DNA from: Bacteroidales bacterium UBA3684
GTDB taxonomy: Bacteria; Bacteroidota; Bacteroidia; Bacteroidales; P3
Assembly (NCBI GenBank): GCA_002372855.1
Contig: DFIZ01000086.1
Coordinates: 1-11,083 of the forward strand
Direction of reading: 5' to 3'
Length of the DNA stretch: 11,083 nucleotides
The position numbers and the translations under genes were made by a program. Below are positions 1 through 5,657 of the stretch, piece by piece. Under the pieces are notes generated by a model. That model did not search any database. It saw only the letters and a program-made list of their open reading frames with translations, and was not told the DNA's origin. Each line of letters begins with the position of its first letter. Positions within the stretch are counted from its first letter, which is position 1.

Positions 1-25
1 AAATGTCGAATTATGTACCTCTTCG

Positions 26-59
26 CCCCCTCTCGGACCCCTCCAATCGGGAGACGGGG
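26..59. repeat. Imperfect inverted repeat upstream of iorA
   Basis: Bases 26-34 pair with 51-59 in a nine-position stem with one mismatch (C30 against C55), around a C-rich loop. No T-tract follows, so it does not look like an intrinsic terminator. The C-rich arm, short A-rich loop and G-rich arm resemble the palindromic element at 4183-4214, so it may be a degraded relative, but this is weak. No gene is visible in 1-282. That stretch holds this palindrome, a heptamer array (64-112) and the iorA promoter region. Confidence 0.35.
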
Positions 60-63
60 AGTC

Positions 64-112
64 AGTGATGAGTGATGAGTGAGGAGTGAGGAGTGAGGAG
101 TGAGGAGTGACG
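64..112 (+). repeat. Heptanucleotide tandem array (AGTGAGG)
   Basis: Seven consecutive 7-base units are visible: AGTGATG twice, AGTGAGG four times, then AGTGACG. The array lies about 170 bases upstream of the iorA start. Units are exact in length, and substitutions occur only at the sixth position. It belongs to the same AGT-headed pattern as the arrays at 3545-3579 and 10967-11083. Nothing suggests it is translated. Confidence 0.9.
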
Positions 113-204
113 GGTTATGTTTTGCTGCGGGGCGGAGGCGGGCGGCGGAAACGGAGAATCACAACCACAACCGTATCAACGATTTACGACATACAGAGAA
201 AATA

Positions 205-238
205 TTTTCCGCCATGTCGTTTTTTTTTCATATCTTTG
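205..238 (+). promoter_or_regulatory. Putative Bacteroidota promoter for iorA
   Basis: TATCTTTG at 231-238 fits the Bacteroidota -7 element TAnnTTTG exactly. The upstream part is only a T-rich stretch (205-208) at a slightly long spacing, so the -33 element is weak. The start codon of iorA lies 44 bases downstream, giving an AT-rich leader without a Shine-Dalgarno sequence. Confidence 0.5.
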
Positions 239-282
239 CACTCACGAATAACAATGTAATTATTAATCAAAAACATAAAATT

Positions 283-1869
283 ATGTCAAAACTCCTTTTA
301 CTGGGCGACGAGGCAATAGCACAAGCCTTTATTGATGCCGGCGGCAGCGCCATCAACAGCTATCCCGGCACGCCTTCGACCCAGATTACCGAATACGTGA
401 TGAAGAGCAAACAGGCCAAAGAGCAGGGCGTGGTGGCCAACTGGTGCGCCAACGAGAAGACCGCCCTCGAGGCCTCGATCGGCGTGGCCTACAGCGGCAA
501 GCGCGCCATGACCTGCATGAAGCACGTGGGCCTTAACGTCTGCGGCGACCCCTTCATGAACGCCTCCATCATCGGCACCAAGGGTGTCATCATCGTGGTG
601 GCCGACGACCCCAGCATGTTCTCCAGCCAGGACGAGCAGGACAGCCGCTACTACGGCCACTGGGCCATGATCCCCATGCTCGAGCCGAGCAACCAGCAGG
701 AGGCCTACGACATGGTCTTCGCCGGCTATGACCTCAGCGAGCAGCTGGGCACGCCCATCCTGATGCGCATCCCCACGCGTCTGGCCCACAGCCGCGCCGG
801 CGTCGAGCGCAAGCCCGTCCGCGCCCAGAACCCCCTCAGCAGCCCCAGCGACCCCAAGAGCTACGTGCTGCTGCCGGTGAACGCCAAGCGCCTCTATCGC
901 GACCTGATCGACAAGCAGCCCCAGTTCACCAAGATGAGCGAGGAGTGCGGCTTCAACCAGTACATCCCCGGCGAGGACAAGAGCCGCGGCATCATCACCA
1001 CCGGTATCGCCTACAACTACCTGCAGGAGAATTTTCCTAATGGCAAGTGTCCCTACCCCGTGGTGAAGATTACGCAGTATCCCCTGCCCTTCAATATGCT
1101 CAACAAGCTCTATGACGAGGTGCAGGAAATCCTCGTGCTCGAGGACGGCCAGCCCTTCGTCGAGGAGCACATCAAAGGCTTCCTGGGCAAAGGCAAGCCC
1201 GTGCACGGCCGCCTGGACGAGACCATCCGCCGCGACGGCGAGCTGAACGCCGAGAAGGTGGCTGCCGCCCTCGGCAAGCCCATGCCCAAAGGCCCCGCCG
1301 TGCCCGAGGTGGTCACCAACCGCCCGCCGGCCCTCTGCCAGGGTTGCCCCCACATCGACAGCTACCAGGCCGTCATCGACGTGATGAAGAAGTACCCCAA
1401 CGGCCGCGTCTTCGGCGACATCGGATGCTACACCCTGGGCTTCAACATGGGTGCCATCGACACCACGGTCTGCATGGGTGCCTCGATCACCATGGCCAAG
1501 GGTGCCGCCGAGATGGGCATCTTCCCCGCCATCGGCGTCATCGGCGACGGCACGTTCGGCCACAGCGGCATGACCGGTCTGCTGGACTGCGTCAACGAGA
1601 AGGCCAACGTGGTCATCATGATCCTCGACAACGACATCACGGCCATGACCGGCGGCCAGCCCTCGAGCGCCAACATGAAGCTCTTCAACATCTGCAAGGG
1701 CCTCGGCGTCGACGAGAAGCACATCCGCCACATCGTGCCGCTGCCCAAGAACCACGACGAGTTCATGAAGATCCTCGAAGAGGAGATTGCCTACGAGGGC
1801 GTGAGCGTCATCATCCCGCAGCGCGTCTGCATCGTCGAGAACAAGAAACGTATTGCAGCTAATAAATAA
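283..1869 (+). CDS. iorA: Indolepyruvate:ferredoxin oxidoreductase, alpha subunit
   Basis: This 528-residue thiamine-diphosphate enzyme subunit works with IorB to decarboxylate aryl-2-oxoacids (indolepyruvate, phenylpyruvate, hydroxyphenylpyruvate) oxidatively to aryl-acetyl-CoA and reduced ferredoxin, or in reverse. It acts in the cytoplasm in aromatic amino-acid fermentation. The N-terminal pyrimidine-type domain shows YPGTPSTQ (residues 27-34). The C-terminal TPP domain shows CQGCPH (352-357), GDIGCYTLG (from 378), and the cofactor motif GDG (421-423) followed by DND (449-451). The protein ends just after the TPP domain, without the Cys-rich 4Fe-4S ferredoxin domain of the longer archaeal IorA. 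I believe short forms are usual in Bacteroidales. The ATG at 283 is chosen because MSKLLLLGDEAIA matches the family N-terminus. The open frame extends upstream to 100 but runs through repeat and promoter DNA. iorB follows 152 bases downstream. Confidence 0.93.
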   Translation: MSKLLLLGDEAIAQAFIDAGGSAINSYPGTPSTQITEYVMKSKQAKEQGVVANWCANEKTALEASIGVAYSGKRAMTCMKHVGLNVCGDPFMNASIIGTKGVIIVVADDPSMFSSQDEQDSRYYGHWAMIPMLEPSNQQEAYDMVFAGYDLSEQLGTPILMRIPTRLAHSRAGVERKPVRAQNPLSSPSDPKSYVLLPVNAKRLYRDLIDKQPQFTKMSEECGFNQYIPGEDKSRGIITTGIAYNYLQENFPNGKCPYPVVKITQYPLPFNMLNKLYDEVQEILVLEDGQPFVEEHIKGFLGKGKPVHGRLDETIRRDGELNAEKVAAALGKPMPKGPAVPEVVTNRPPALCQGCPHIDSYQAVIDVMKKYPNGRVFGDIGCYTLGFNMGAIDTTVCMGASITMAKGAAEMGIFPAIGVIGDGTFGHSGMTGLLDCVNEKANVVIMILDNDITAMTGGQPSSANMKLFNICKGLGVDEKHIRHIVPLPKNHDEFMKILEEEIAYEGVSVIIPQRVCIVENKKRIAANK

Positions 1870-1879
1870 TTAACCATGG

Positions 1880-1919
1880 AGTGAAAAGAAGTGAAAAGAA
1901 GTGAAAGGAAGTGAAAGGA
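1880..1919 (+). repeat. Decanucleotide tandem array (AGTGAAARGA)
   Basis: Four 10-base units in a row: AGTGAAAAGA twice, then AGTGAAAGGA twice. The array begins ten bases after the iorA stop codon. The repeat is clear. Its function, if any, is unknown. Confidence 0.9.
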
Positions 1920-1961
1920 CAATAGTTCCATCCGAGGCTTGACATCGACAAAAACATTTGT

Positions 1962-2007
1962 CCCCTCACTCCCTCTCACTCCCCCCTCACTCCCCTCTCA
2001 CTCCCCC
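1962..2007 (-). repeat. C-rich tandem array (CTCACTCCCC) before iorB
   Basis: CTCACT recurs at 1965, 1975, 1986 and 1997, separated by C/T-only spacers, so the period is 10, 11 and 11 bases. Read on the minus strand the units are AGTGAG followed by G/A-only runs, which ties it to the other AGT-headed arrays. It ends 14 bases before the iorB start codon, so it would form a C-rich part of the iorB mRNA leader. Confidence 0.85.
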
Positions 2008-2021
2008 AAAATAACGAACCA

Positions 2022-2585
2022 ATGAAAAAAGACATCATACTTTGCGGCGTAGGCGGCGACGGCATCGTCTCCGTGGCCAAGATCATCAGCGACGCAGCCC
2101 TCAACCTGGGCCTCAACGTCAAGCAGAGCGAAATCCACGGCATGAGCCAGCGCGGCGGCTCGGTGTTCAGCCACCTCCGCGTGAGCAGCGAGCCCATCTT
2201 CGCCGACGTCATTCCCGAAGGCAAGGCCGACATCATCCTCAGCTCGGAGCCCATGGAGGCCCTGCGCTACCTGCCTTTCCTGGCTCCCGACGGCGTGGTC
2301 ATCACCAACAGCGACCCCTTCGTCAACATCAGCAACTATCCCGACATCGAGAAGGTGTACGCCGAGCTGAAGAAGCAGCCCAAGCTGGTGTGCTTCAACG
2401 CCAACGCCATCGCCAAGGAGCTCAACGCCCGCGGCAACATGGTGCTGCTGGGTGCTGCCGCCCCCTACCTGGAGATTGCTTTCGAGGAGCTGGAGAAGGC
2501 CATCAAGGCCATCTTCGGCCGCAAGGGCGACGCCGTGGTGGAGACCAACATCAAGGCCATCCGCGCCGGCCGCGACGCCAAATAA
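2022..2585 (+). CDS. iorB: Indolepyruvate:ferredoxin oxidoreductase, beta subunit
   Basis: This 187-residue subunit belongs to the pyruvate/ketoisovalerate oxidoreductase gamma family and partners IorA in the aryl-2-oxoacid:ferredoxin oxidoreductase. The glycine-rich GVGGDGI (residues 9-15) and the family hallmark EIHGMSQRGGSV (37-48) are both present. Length is normal for IorB. The ATG at 2022 sits right at the family N-terminus (MKKDIILCGVGGDG), after an A-rich stretch with no Shine-Dalgarno. It is probably cotranscribed with iorA, because no TAnnTTTG element is visible in the spacer and no terminator-like hairpin separates them. The DUF4332 gene follows after about 30 bases. Confidence 0.94.
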   Translation: MKKDIILCGVGGDGIVSVAKIISDAALNLGLNVKQSEIHGMSQRGGSVFSHLRVSSEPIFADVIPEGKADIILSSEPMEALRYLPFLAPDGVVITNSDPFVNISNYPDIEKVYAELKKQPKLVCFNANAIAKELNARGNMVLLGAAAPYLEIAFEELEKAIKAIFGRKGDAVVETNIKAIRAGRDAK

Positions 2586-2616
2586 AAGCAACAAGAACAT
2601 TTTAACATCTTATATT

Positions 2617-3023
2617 ATGGCTTAAAGATTATTGACATCGAAGGCATTGGCGCCGCCTACGCCGCCAAGCTGAAAGAGGCCGGTGTGAACACCACCGACG
2701 ATTTGCTGACCCGCTGCACCACCAAGAGCGGCCGCCGCAAGATGGCCGAAGCCACCGGCATCAGCGAGAAACTCATCCTGAAATGGACCAACCACGCCGA
2801 CCTGTTCCGTATCAAGGGCATCGCCGGCCAGTTCGCCGAACTGCTGGAGGCTGCCGGTGTGGACACCATCAAGGAGTTCCGCCACCGCGTGCCCGCCAAC
2901 CTCTATGCCAAAATGGTTGCCATCAACGACGAGAAGAACCTCTGCAACCGCATTCCCTCGGTGAAGGAGATCGAGAAGATGGTGGCCCAAGCCAAAGAGA
3001 TGGAACCCACGGTCAAGTATTGA
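2617..3023 (+). CDS. DUF4332 helix-hairpin-helix protein, start region frameshifted
   Basis: The body encodes a small DUF4332-type protein with two helix-hairpin-helix-like repeats: IEGIGAAYAAKLKEAG (about residues 7-22) and IKGIAGQFAELLEAAG (about 66-81). Family members are about 135 residues and begin like MAYKIIDIEGIG. Here the ATG at 2617 reads ATG GCT TA-AAG, so one base appears to be missing at about 2623-2625 and the literal reading is Met-Ala-stop. Restoring one base gives a 135-residue protein. The frame from about 2625 to the stop at 3023 is intact and well conserved. As written, only a late GTG (2685) could start it, which would remove the first hairpin. Either the base was lost in sequencing or assembly, or the gene is freshly broken. 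The HhH repeats suggest DNA or protein binding, but the biological role is unknown. It is the third gene of the iorAB unit, followed by a strong terminator. Confidence 0.8.
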
Positions 3024-3031
3024 CCATCCCC

Positions 3032-3065
3032 TGCCTGCGGAGCCAACCTGGCGCCGACGCAGGCA
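3032..3065 (+). other. Stem-loop between DUF4332 gene and its terminator
   Basis: TGCCTGCG (3032-3039) pairs perfectly with CGCAGGCA (3058-3065), enclosing an 18-base loop that contains GGCGCC. It begins eight bases after the DUF4332 stop and ends eight bases before the terminator stem, so the transcript would end in two consecutive hairpins, possibly protecting its 3' end. The role is inferred. Confidence 0.45.
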
Positions 3066-3072
3066 CAGTATG

Positions 3073-3115
3073 CAAGGCCGCGGAGCTGATGCTCCGCGGC
3101 CTTGTTGTTTTTTTT
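3073..3115 (+). terminator. Strong intrinsic terminator of the iorAB-DUF4332 unit
   Basis: Bases 3073-3086 and 3091-3104 form a perfect 14-bp GC-rich stem around a four-base loop (TGAT). A T-rich tail ending in eight T residues (3108-3115) follows. It closes the iorA-iorB-DUF4332 transcription unit. Confidence 0.93.
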
Positions 3116-3124
3116 CAATATTTA

Positions 3125-3156
3125 TTTGTCGATTTTGTTTTTTATTTGTACTTTTG
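3125..3156 (+). promoter_or_regulatory. Bacteroidota-type promoter for the 3179 gene
   Basis: TTTG at 3125-3128 and TACTTTTG at 3149-3156 (fits TAnnTTTG) are separated by 20 bases, matching the Bacteroidota -33/-7 consensus. Transcription would start around 3163, leaving a leader of about 16 bases before the ATG at 3179. Confidence 0.75.
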
Positions 3157-3178
3157 CAGCCACAAATCAGGAGTGCCC

Positions 3179-3541
3179 ATGCACATCAAGAAGCTGATAA
3201 TACTGCTGTTTGCCACGTTGTGGCTGGTTCCCGCCAAGGCGTGGAACGCGCCGGCGGCGTCCGACACGGAGGCGCGGCAAGCCGCGTCGCTGCAGGCGGA
3301 GGAGGTTCTGCACCGTCCGCAGTGGAAGGATATCGGCATGCACGATGTGCTGGCGGTGACGAGTGTTGCGTCGGTGGCGCCCCCCAATGCGTCGCGGCTG
3401 GTGCACGACACCCCCTCGGCCAACGCCGCCATGGCGACCCCGCGCCATGCGGTGTACAGATGCGTGGCGGAGCGGCCGTCAGCCATACACCCCTATGTGC
3501 ATCGGGGCTACATATACCTACTGCAGTGTCTCAGGCTCTGA
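3179..3541 (+). CDS. Small secreted protein of unknown function
   Basis: This is a 120-residue protein with a clear N-terminal signal peptide (MHIKKLIILLFATLWLVPAKA, probable type I cleavage near residue 21-22). There is no lipobox cysteine, so export to the periplasm or outside is expected. The mature part is rich in Ala, Pro and His and shows no domain I recognise. It has only two cysteines, and it ends in a hydrophobic YIYLLQCLRL. The ATG at 3179 is supported by the signal peptide and by a well-placed promoter just upstream. It sits alone between a terminator and a heptamer array. Coding status is fairly likely because of promoter plus signal peptide, but I see no homologue by eye. Confidence 0.65.
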   Translation: MHIKKLIILLFATLWLVPAKAWNAPAASDTEARQAASLQAEEVLHRPQWKDIGMHDVLAVTSVASVAPPNASRLVHDTPSANAAMATPRHAVYRCVAERPSAIHPYVHRGYIYLLQCLRL

Positions 3542-3544
3542 TTC

Positions 3545-3579
3545 AGTTTTAAGCTTTAAGTTTTGAGTTTTAAGTTTTA
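3545..3579 (+). repeat. Heptanucleotide tandem array (AGTTTTA)
   Basis: Five 7-base units: AGTTTTA, AGCTTTA, AGTTTTG, AGTTTTA, AGTTTTA. The next bases (AGTGGCT) keep the phase for three more positions. It begins three bases after the stop codon of the small secreted protein. The period of 7 and the AGT head match the arrays at 64 and 10967, although the rest of the unit is AT-rich here. Confidence 0.85.
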
Positions 3580-3602
3580 AGTGGCTTCGCAGTATGCCGC
3601 TT
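3579..3602 (+). other. Stem-loop after the heptamer array
   Basis: AAGTGGC (3579-3585) pairs with GCCGCTT (3596-3602) with one G-T wobble, around a ten-base loop. No T-tract follows, so it is a weak terminator candidate at best. The rest of the gap up to 3702 holds an imperfect six-bp hairpin (3636-3641 with 3654-3659) and a direct repeat GTTGCAAT (3642 and 3668). No convincing promoter is visible for the next gene. Confidence 0.3.
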
Positions 3603-3702
3603 GAAGCTTACCGTTTGCATTTTGGCATCTCAAGTGGTTCAGTTGCAATAGCATGAACCGAATTGACGTTGCAATTGTTTTACATTTTCAAAAAGAAACC
3701 GA

Positions 3703-4221
3703 ATGGAATACATCAGAAAATCAATCTATAACCTGCCGGAGATACGCCACACGCTGCTCCCGCTGTGGTCGGCCTGGCTGCTGACAGCCATCGGCGCAGT
3801 GTGCGGAGTGCTTTTGTTCCTGCTGCCCGACCTCGGCGACGGCGGGTCGTCGGCGCTGGCCGGGGGCGTCATCACGGGGGTATGCAGCCTGGTTACGGTG
3901 CTGTGCTACTGGGCCTTCGGCGACAGCCGCCGCCCCTACAGCCGCGACCTGCATGCCGTGCTCGAGCCCACCTATGCCTACTATGCGCCTGCGCAGCAGC
4001 AGGCCATTGTCGCCGCCCTCGAGGCCAAGGACGAGAAGGCACTGGAGGCCGTCAAGCGGCAAGCCAAGCCCGAGCTGGCCTTGGTGCGCTACAGCGACAA
4101 GGAGGAGCGCGTTTTCTACTCCCAGCTCACACGCGTGGACGGCAAGCGCTACCTGCCGCTCACGGACATCATTGTCAACGGCCTCACCCCCGACCCCTCT
4201 CCAAAAGGAGAGGGAAAATAG
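3703..4221 (+). CDS. Small two-helix membrane protein, unknown function
   Basis: This 172-residue protein has two predicted membrane helices (about residues 19-42 and 52-72) and a hydrophilic C-terminal domain of about 90 residues. A short basic segment (SRRPYSR) follows helix 2, so the C-terminal domain is probably cytoplasmic. The domain organisation, and a segment around ALEAKDEKALEAVKRQA (about 108-124), align with the neighbouring protein at 4256 (ALKSGDKGALGNLKAVV), suggesting divergent paralogues. The last residues (LTPDPSPKGEG) are encoded by a palindromic repeat element and are probably not ancestral. The natural end is likely near residue 160. The start at ATG 3703 follows an A-rich leader. 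No known family is recognised. It heads a run of same-strand genes that continues to 7123. Confidence 0.75.
   Translation: MEYIRKSIYNLPEIRHTLLPLWSAWLLTAIGAVCGVLLFLLPDLGDGGSSALAGGVITGVCSLVTVLCYWAFGDSRRPYSRDLHAVLEPTYAYYAPAQQQAIVAALEAKDEKALEAVKRQAKPELALVRYSDKEERVFYSQLTRVDGKRYLPLTDIIVNGLTPDPSPKGEGK
4183..4214. repeat. Palindromic repeat element encoding LTPDPSPKGEG
   Basis: CCCTCTCC (4195-4202) and GGAGAGGG (4207-4214) form a perfect 8-bp stem around AAAA, preceded by CTCACCCCCGAC. Read in the frame of the gene at 3703 it gives LTPDPSPKGEG. I know this phrase as a recurrent C-terminal tail in unrelated bacterial proteins, caused by a dispersed palindromic repeat. It overlaps the end of the gene. 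There is no T-tract, so it is not a typical terminator. Confidence 0.75.
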
Positions 4222-4255
4222 GAATCACAATTAATTTCAAAAAAAGATAAAAATA

Positions 4256-4786
4256 ATGGAAAAGATACAGACAATCAATGAATACATCGCCACCGAGATG
4301 GGTGGCAAAATAGTTCGCAAACGCAAATCGCCCCTGGCCGGCCTGTTGCTGATAGCTGTGGGTGTGGCGCTGATGGTGCTGATGCACACCTCGCACATGG
4401 CCGACAGCCTGCAGGCCGCGGCACTGACGGTGGGACTCATCTGCCTGGCCCTGGGGCTGGTGCTGACGGCCATGGCCTTCAGCGGCGCCCTGTGGTGCTA
4501 CCGCTACGTGGCCACGGGCAGCAAGCTGAAGGAGAAGAAGGTCTACCTCGGCGTGGACGACTACAACAAGGCCGCCGAAGCTCTGAAGAGTGGCGACAAG
4601 GGAGCCCTGGGCAACCTCAAGGCTGTGGTCAGCTCGAACGGCGCCCTGCATGTGCTGCGCAGCATGGACGGCAGCATCGCGCTGCTGCAGGCCGGCCGTT
4701 TCGACACCGGCCACTTCGAGGCAGAGACCCCTGTCATGGTCCTTGTTGGCACAGAAGTTGCATCGATAGAATCGTTATGCAAATAG
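4256..4786 (+). CDS. Small two-helix membrane protein, unknown function (paralogue-like)
   Basis: This 176-residue protein has a hydrophilic N-terminus with a basic patch (RKRK, 21-24), two membrane helices (about 26-44 and 54-82) and a soluble C-terminal domain of about 95 residues. The C-terminal domain shares its layout with the protein at 3703: a Tyr-containing helix, ALKSGDKGALGNLK (about 112-125), then a beta-rich end. ATG 4256 follows an A-rich leader in place of a Shine-Dalgarno. Its end overlaps the start of the antiporter remnant by ten bases, so the two are translationally coupled. No established family is recognised, and a membrane-anchored accessory or sensor role is only a guess. 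Confidence 0.78.
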   Translation: MEKIQTINEYIATEMGGKIVRKRKSPLAGLLLIAVGVALMVLMHTSHMADSLQAAALTVGLICLALGLVLTAMAFSGALWCYRYVATGSKLKEKKVYLGVDDYNKAAEALKSGDKGALGNLKAVVSSNGALHVLRSMDGSIALLQAGRFDTGHFEAETPVMVLVGTEVASIESLCK

Positions 4787-5136
4787 AACTCTTTCTACTG
4801 GTCCTTTCGACCCTCTTCTTCGCCAGCATACTGGCGGGCAAGGCGGGCAGCCGTTTCGGTGTGCCCGCCTTGCTCTTGTTCCTAGCCGTGGGCATGCTCT
4901 TCGGCAGCGACGGCCTGGGAATCCACTTCGACAACATCAAGGTGGCGCAGATTATCGGCACCGTGGCCCTGAGCGCCATCCTGTTCTCCGGCGGCCTGGA
5001 CACCAAGGTGTCCGACATCAAGCCTGTGCTGGGTCCGGGCACCACCCTGGCCACGCTCGGCATATCAGCGTCCGCCGACGCCCCCAAGCCGCCCAAACAA
5101 CCCTGGTACAGCGTCCTCTTCGACGACAACGAGTAG
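4777..5136 (+). pseudogene. CPA1-type K+/H+ antiporter remnant (internally deleted)
   Basis: The first 95 or so residues match the N-terminus of NhaP2/CvrA-like potassium/proton antiporters: GKAGSRFGVPALLLFLAVGM (21-40), FGSDGLGI (42-49), ILFSGGLDTK (68-77) and PVLGPGTTLATLG (83-95). These residues cover membrane helices 1-3 and the start of helix 4. A full protein has roughly 480-500 residues with 12 or more helices and often a C-terminal TrkA-C domain. Here the frame passes at about base 5062 into a 24-residue hydrophilic tail (residues 96-119, containing PKPPKQPWYSVLF) and stops. The simplest reading is an in-frame internal deletion joining the N-terminus to the original C-terminal tail. 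The core ion-translocation helices are missing, so transport activity is not expected. The ATG at 4777 overlaps the preceding gene's stop. Confidence 0.7.
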
Positions 5137-5151
5137 CATCGCCCTTTTTTC

Positions 5152-5180
5152 TTGTCTTGCAATACAATAATATTATTTTG
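5152..5180 (+). promoter_or_regulatory. Possible promoter for the lipoprotein-symporter pair
   Basis: TTG at 5152-5154 and TATTTTG at 5174-5180 are 19 bases apart, close to the Bacteroidota pattern but with a one-base-shorter -7 element. It lies 33 bases before the lipoprotein start. The real strength is uncertain. Confidence 0.35.
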
Positions 5181-5202
5181 CCTGCGTTTATCGTAGGCAA
5201 AA
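5176..5202 (+). other. Stem-loop/palindrome ahead of the lipoprotein gene
   Basis: TTTTGCCTGCG (5176-5186) pairs with CGTAGGCAAAA (5192-5202) over 11 positions with one G-T wobble and a TTTAT loop. It overlaps the proposed -7 element and ends 11 bases before the ATG at 5214. It could be an operator-like palindrome. Alternatively, if transcription comes from upstream genes, it could be a leader hairpin near the ribosome site. No T-tract follows. Confidence 0.45.
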
Positions 5203-5213
5203 AAGGAATTATT

Positions 5214-5657
5214 ATGGCAAAGAAACTATCGTTTGTACTCGCACTGCTCACGCTGACGGCCTCCTGTGGCAACCGCCAGCCCCAGACCAACTCCCCCCAA
5301 CCCGAGGTGGTGGCCAGCTTCCCGCTGGGCAGCGCCACCGAGCTGCGGCTGCTCTCCGACGGCAACCTCTCGCAACTTGAACTCTATTACGGCGGCGACC
5401 TGCAGGAACTGGTCGGCACCGCCAACACCGACTACGTCCGCAACGACAATGGCCAGATAGTGCTCGACACCCTCACCGACACCGCGCTGGCGCCCGCCTA
5501 CGTGGTCCGCACCTTCGACCGCTCGTCGACCTACGGCGCCGAGGTGTGGTACCTCCTCTCCCCCTACCGCCGCGACGACCCCGACGGCCCGTGGAACCTC
5601 GCCAAACTGCCTACCGACCGTCCCTCCGCTGCGGACATAGCTCCATACATCCAATGA
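5214..5657 (+). CDS. Small lipoprotein of unknown function
   Basis: This 147-residue protein has a lipoprotein signal peptide with lipobox LTASC, placing the lipidated cysteine at residue 18. The mature part starts with a Gln/Pro-rich linker (CGNRQPQTNSPQPE) and continues as a compact domain of about 110 residues rich in beta-prone stretches, with several Asp/Tyr. No family is recognised. The ATG at 5214 is chosen over the upstream in-frame TTG because it gives a normal signal peptide. The stop overlaps the next gene as ATGA, so it is probably translationally coupled to the sodium symporter. A role tied to that transporter, or simply to cell-envelope function, is an inference from position. 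Confidence 0.75.
   Translation: MAKKLSFVLALLTLTASCGNRQPQTNSPQPEVVASFPLGSATELRLLSDGNLSQLELYYGGDLQELVGTANTDYVRNDNGQIVLDTLTDTALAPAYVVRTFDRSSTYGAEVWYLLSPYRRDDPDGPWNLAKLPTDRPSAADIAPYIQ

Noticed and set aside
3..68. Short frame starting at ATG 3 (about 21 residues, PLSDPSNRETGS)
   Set aside because: It is too short, lacks a promoter and lies in a palindromic repeat-like stretch. The resemblance to the PSPKGEG element is interesting but weak.
298..1755. Long minus-strand open frame (485 codons) opposite iorA
   Set aside because: It lies antisense inside iorA. Its product is low-complexity (Val/Ala/Gly/His/Asp-rich) with no domain, which is typical of GC-rich codon-bias shadows.
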